A DNA stretch of 64,000 nt, from assembly GCA_045640985.1 (NCBI GenBank), contig JAZUFZ010000026.1:61304-125303 (forward strand). The letters run 5' to 3'. Shown here one piece after another: positions 61,777 to 64,000 of the stretch. The notes below the pieces were generated by a model. The model saw only the letters and a program-made list of their open reading frames with translations. It did not search any database and had not been told where the DNA came from. The translations under genes were made by a program, and so were the position numbers. This DNA is from Colimorpha sp045640985 (GTDB taxonomy: Bacteria > Bacteroidota > Bacteroidia > Bacteroidales > P3). Numbering within the stretch: position 1 is the first letter of the stretch; every line of letters begins with the position of its first letter.

Positions 61777-63777
61777 TTATGATACCACCCGGTTCAGCAG
61801 TGCCGCTATCTTCTGGCGGATTTCCAGATACTGCTTCCGTTCATATATCAGGTCCAGACGGGCCTCCTCGTCCGTCGCCTGCGCTATCTGCTGCAGATTT
61901 TCTGCCAGCATTCTGTCTATGTTCGCCATCTTGAAGGCGTTCACCGCATCCTGCACCGACTGCGTGAGATTATGGTCTATCGTGGGCACAAATATCGAAT
62001 ATTTCTCCTTCCACATCGGACTTACCACATAGTCATCACGCATATACGCGATGGCATGACTTCTCAGCTCCTCGTCCGGATGGGCGGTAAAATACCCGCA
62101 TCCGGGTATCTCTTCCGACGTCGCGAAGACATCGAATATCTGCTGGTCTTTTGCGTTCGAGAACTTCAGGTTGTCGCCCCTGACCTGATCTACGATGAAC
62201 CGCGCCACCGGCACCGTATGGGTCTGTCGCTTCTGGTTCTCGTCTATCCATTCGGGATAGATGTTCTGACTGCCGTAGTTCAGCAGATGCACCATCAGCT
62301 GCGCCTCACAGAACTGCAGTCCTGACTGCGGAAGGCCTGTGTTGTGGTGCTGATATCCCACGGGGGGCAGTTCTACCCTTCCGGGCTCCTCTGCGGGCGG
62401 GTTCTCCCCTGACGGTTCTGTTCCTGACGGCTGGTCCGCGCCGTTTCCGTCCGTCTTCGTTCCTTTCACCTTGTTGCGGAGCATCGTCTTCGCCAGTTCC
62501 GACATCAGGCTTTCTTCCGGTATATCCAGCATCGAGGAACACTGCGTTACATACGACGTTCTTTCCAGCAGGTCCGGTATCAGCGCCAGCGTCTCCACCA
62601 GTTCCCTCACGAAGGCTCCTTTTCTGATCGGGTCGTTCTGCACGTCGTCCTGCAGCACATGCACCTTATAGAGTATGAAATTCTCTTCGTGTTCCTTCAG
62701 GTACTGCTGCAGCTGTGTCGAGCCGTATTTCTGGGCATAGCTGTCGGGGTCTTCCTGGTCGGGGAACAGCACCAGCCGCACCTTCATGCCCTCCTCATAC
62801 AGCATATTGATGGCTCGCTGCGAGGCCTTGATGCCTGCCGCGTCGCCGTCATACAGTATGGTTACATTCTGCGTATATCGCTTGATGAGGCGTATCTGCT
62901 CGTATGTCAGCGACGTGCCGCACGATGCCACCGTATTCTCTATCCCTGACTGGTGCATCGACACCACGTCCACGTTGCCCTCTACCAGATAGCATTTGTC
63001 CTGCTTTATGATGGCGGTCTTGGCCTGATACAGGCCGTAGAGTATCCGGCCTTTGTTGTATATCTCCGAGTCGGGCGAATTTACGTATTTCGCTGCCTGC
63101 TTCTCTTTCGACAGTATGCGTCCCGAAAAGCCCAGAACCCTGCCCGAGATGCTGTATATCGGGAACATCACCCTCCCGCGGAATCGGTCGTAATACTTCC
63201 CGTCTTCCTTGAATATCGTCAGTCCTGTCTTTTCCAGCACGGTGTCTGAATAGCCCTCTCTCCGGGCCTTGTCCGAGAAGTTCTGCCACTCGTCCAGACA
63301 ATATCCCAGCCCGAACTTCCGGATTACTTCGTCATTCAGTCCTCTCGCGTGGAAATAGCTCAACCCTACCGCCTTTCCCATCTCGTTCTCATACAGCACC
63401 TCCGTAAAGTATTTCTGCGCATATTCCGACACGTGGAACAAGGCGTCGCGCTCTGTGTCTTTCCGGCGCTGCTCTTCCGAGACCTCCTCCTCTACTATGG
63501 CGATGTTGTATTTCTTTGCGAGATACTGGAGGGCTTCGGGATAGGTATAGTGTTCGTGCTTCATAAGGAACCCTACCGCGTTGCCCGACTCGCCGCAGCC
63601 GAAGCACTTGAAGAACCCCTTGGACGGAGACACCGAAAACGACGGGGTCTTCTCAGTATGGAACGGACAGCATCCCACATAGTTTGCGCCTCGTTTCTTC
63701 AGGGACACAAATTCTCCTACAACTTCCTCAATTCGAGTTGCATCCGTAATCCTTTGTATGGTTTCCTTATCAATCAT
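61777..63777 (-). CDS. dnaG: DNA primase DnaG
   Basis: Makes RNA primers for replication; 666 residues. The zinc-binding domain has CPFH at 37-40 and CFGC at 58-61. The RNA polymerase domain contains the Toprim motifs LVEGNVDVVS and ILYDGDAAG. A Gly/Pro/Glu-rich hinge lies around 440-475, before the DnaB-interaction domain. I chose the ATG at 63777; a TTG four codons upstream is also open. The -7 box ends 9 nt before this ATG, so the leader is only about 5 nt. Confidence 0.97.
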   Translation of the reverse strand: MIDKETIQRITDATRIEEVVGEFVSLKKRGANYVGCCPFHTEKTPSFSVSPSKGFFKCFGCGESGNAVGFLMKHEHYTYPEALQYLAKKYNIAIVEEEVSEEQRRKDTERDALFHVSEYAQKYFTEVLYENEMGKAVGLSYFHARGLNDEVIRKFGLGYCLDEWQNFSDKARREGYSDTVLEKTGLTIFKEDGKYYDRFRGRVMFPIYSISGRVLGFSGRILSKEKQAAKYVNSPDSEIYNKGRILYGLYQAKTAIIKQDKCYLVEGNVDVVSMHQSGIENTVASCGTSLTYEQIRLIKRYTQNVTILYDGDAAGIKASQRAINMLYEEGMKVRLVLFPDQEDPDSYAQKYGSTQLQQYLKEHEENFILYKVHVLQDDVQNDPIRKGAFVRELVETLALIPDLLERTSYVTQCSSMLDIPEESLMSELAKTMLRNKVKGTKTDGNGADQPSGTEPSGENPPAEEPGRVELPPVGYQHHNTGLPQSGLQFCEAQLMVHLLNYGSQNIYPEWIDENQKRQTHTVPVARFIVDQVRGDNLKFSNAKDQQIFDVFATSEEIPGCGYFTAHPDEELRSHAIAYMRDDYVVSPMWKEKYSIFVPTIDHNLTQSVQDAVNAFKMANIDRMLAENLQQIAQATDEEARLDLIYERKQYLEIRQKIAALLNRVVS

Positions 63778-63786
63778 TTCAAAATG

Positions 63787-63794
63787 CAAAGATA
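63787..63794 (-). promoter_or_regulatory. -7 box, near-leaderless dnaG operon
   Basis: The reverse strand reads TATCTTTG, 9 nt before the dnaG ATG. Confidence 0.7.
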
Positions 63795-63871
63795 CACATT
63801 TTTTCTTACATAAATAAAAAAAATAAGATTTACCTGTATTTTCGGCAGTTCTTCCTGTGCTACAACAGGAG

Positions 63872-63898
63872 AAAGGCGCACAGAAGGAGTGCGCCTTT
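63872..63898 (-). terminator. Hairpin downstream of the smalltalk gene
   Basis: A 10-bp stem AAAGGCGCAC / GTGCGCCTTT with a 7-nt loop, 18 bp after the stop codon on the minus strand. The T-tract is weak. Confidence 0.65.
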
Positions 63899-63915
63899 GA
63901 AGGGAAGGACCCGGG

Positions 63916-64000
63916 TCAGAACAAGCCCATAGCGTGGGCCGACGTGGCGCCTAATGCTCCGGCGAGCGCGGACAGTACGGCGATTACTATTTTGATGATT
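63916..64000 (-). CDS. Smalltalk-like small membrane protein, C-terminal end
   Basis: Only the last 28 codons are in the window: IIKIVIAVLSALAGALGA followed by TSAHAMGLF and a stop. One hydrophobic helix with a short tail matches my recollection of the 'smalltalk protein' family of Bacteroidota, which is found beside HU-like proteins, amidases and VirE/DUF3987-type genes. The neighbours are outside the window. Confidence 0.6.
   Translation of the reverse strand, partial: IIKIVIAVLSALAGALGATSAHAMGLF

Overview
The window comes from an anaerobic member of the Bacteroidota, most likely an uncultured Bacteroidales from a gut or rumen. The support is: TAnnTTTG (-7) promoter boxes upstream of most transcription units and almost no Shine-Dalgarno sequences; Type IX secretion sorting domains (two type B 'gliding' C-termini, one type A) together with gldH; an frdCAB fumarate reductase; a membrane pyrophosphatase; a fused NfnAB-like oxidoreductase; the [FeFe]-hydrogenase maturases hydE and hydF; and a 306-residue Bacteroidales-type SerA. 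No rRNA, tRNA, IS element or CRISPR array was seen. The genus cannot be fixed from this window.

Layout. 1-7.3 kb: 5' part of glnS, a large secreted IgGFc-binding-like T9SS protein, frdCAB. 7.4-15.3 kb: Na+/solute symporter, mutL, rhomboid protease, M20 peptidase, NfnAB-like fusion. 15.6-23.5 kb: S41 protease, tgt, acyl-ACP thioesterase, argS, hppA. 23.9-28.5 kb: T9SS type B protein, asd, gldH, GNAT acetyltransferase. 28.5-30 kb: a 1.47-kb gene desert with repeats and relics. 30-35 kb: dnaK with a sigma-54-like promoter, hydE, a GH20 hexosaminidase. 35.5-39.6 kb: flippase, a group of small CxC lipoproteins with a MauE/thioredoxin membrane protein, an O-methyltransferase. 39.6-46.7 kb: ftsK, two secreted proteins, folA, hydF, a T9SS type A protein. 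46.9-51.2 kb: an M48 peptidase fused to a predicted outer-membrane barrel, plus its operon partner. 51.9-58.5 kb: serC, serA, an ATP-grasp-like protein, rnpB, DUF4810 and GNA1162-type lipoproteins, PAP2 phosphatase, trmO. 58.5-64 kb: dnaG, sigma-54 activator, aroA, miaA on the minus strand, and the end of a 'smalltalk' gene.

The metabolic genes fit a fermentative anaerobe: fumarate respiration to succinate, pyrophosphate-driven ion pumping, NAD(P)H/ferredoxin balancing and H2 metabolism. Many other genes build or decorate the cell envelope.

The most striking unexplained signal is a family of intergenic repeats with an exact 11-bp period. Four copies (3254-3371, 15404-15522, 35168-35286, 51577-51695) are 118-119-bp palindromes made of five 11-bp units, an 8-9-bp centre and five 11-bp units, with a GATA core in nearly every unit. 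Shorter arrays with the same 11-bp period but different unit sequences lie at 23535, 28999, 29162 and 43554. A second candidate system is the set of three CxC lipoproteins clustered with a MauE/DoxX-thioredoxin protein (37.0-38.9 kb).
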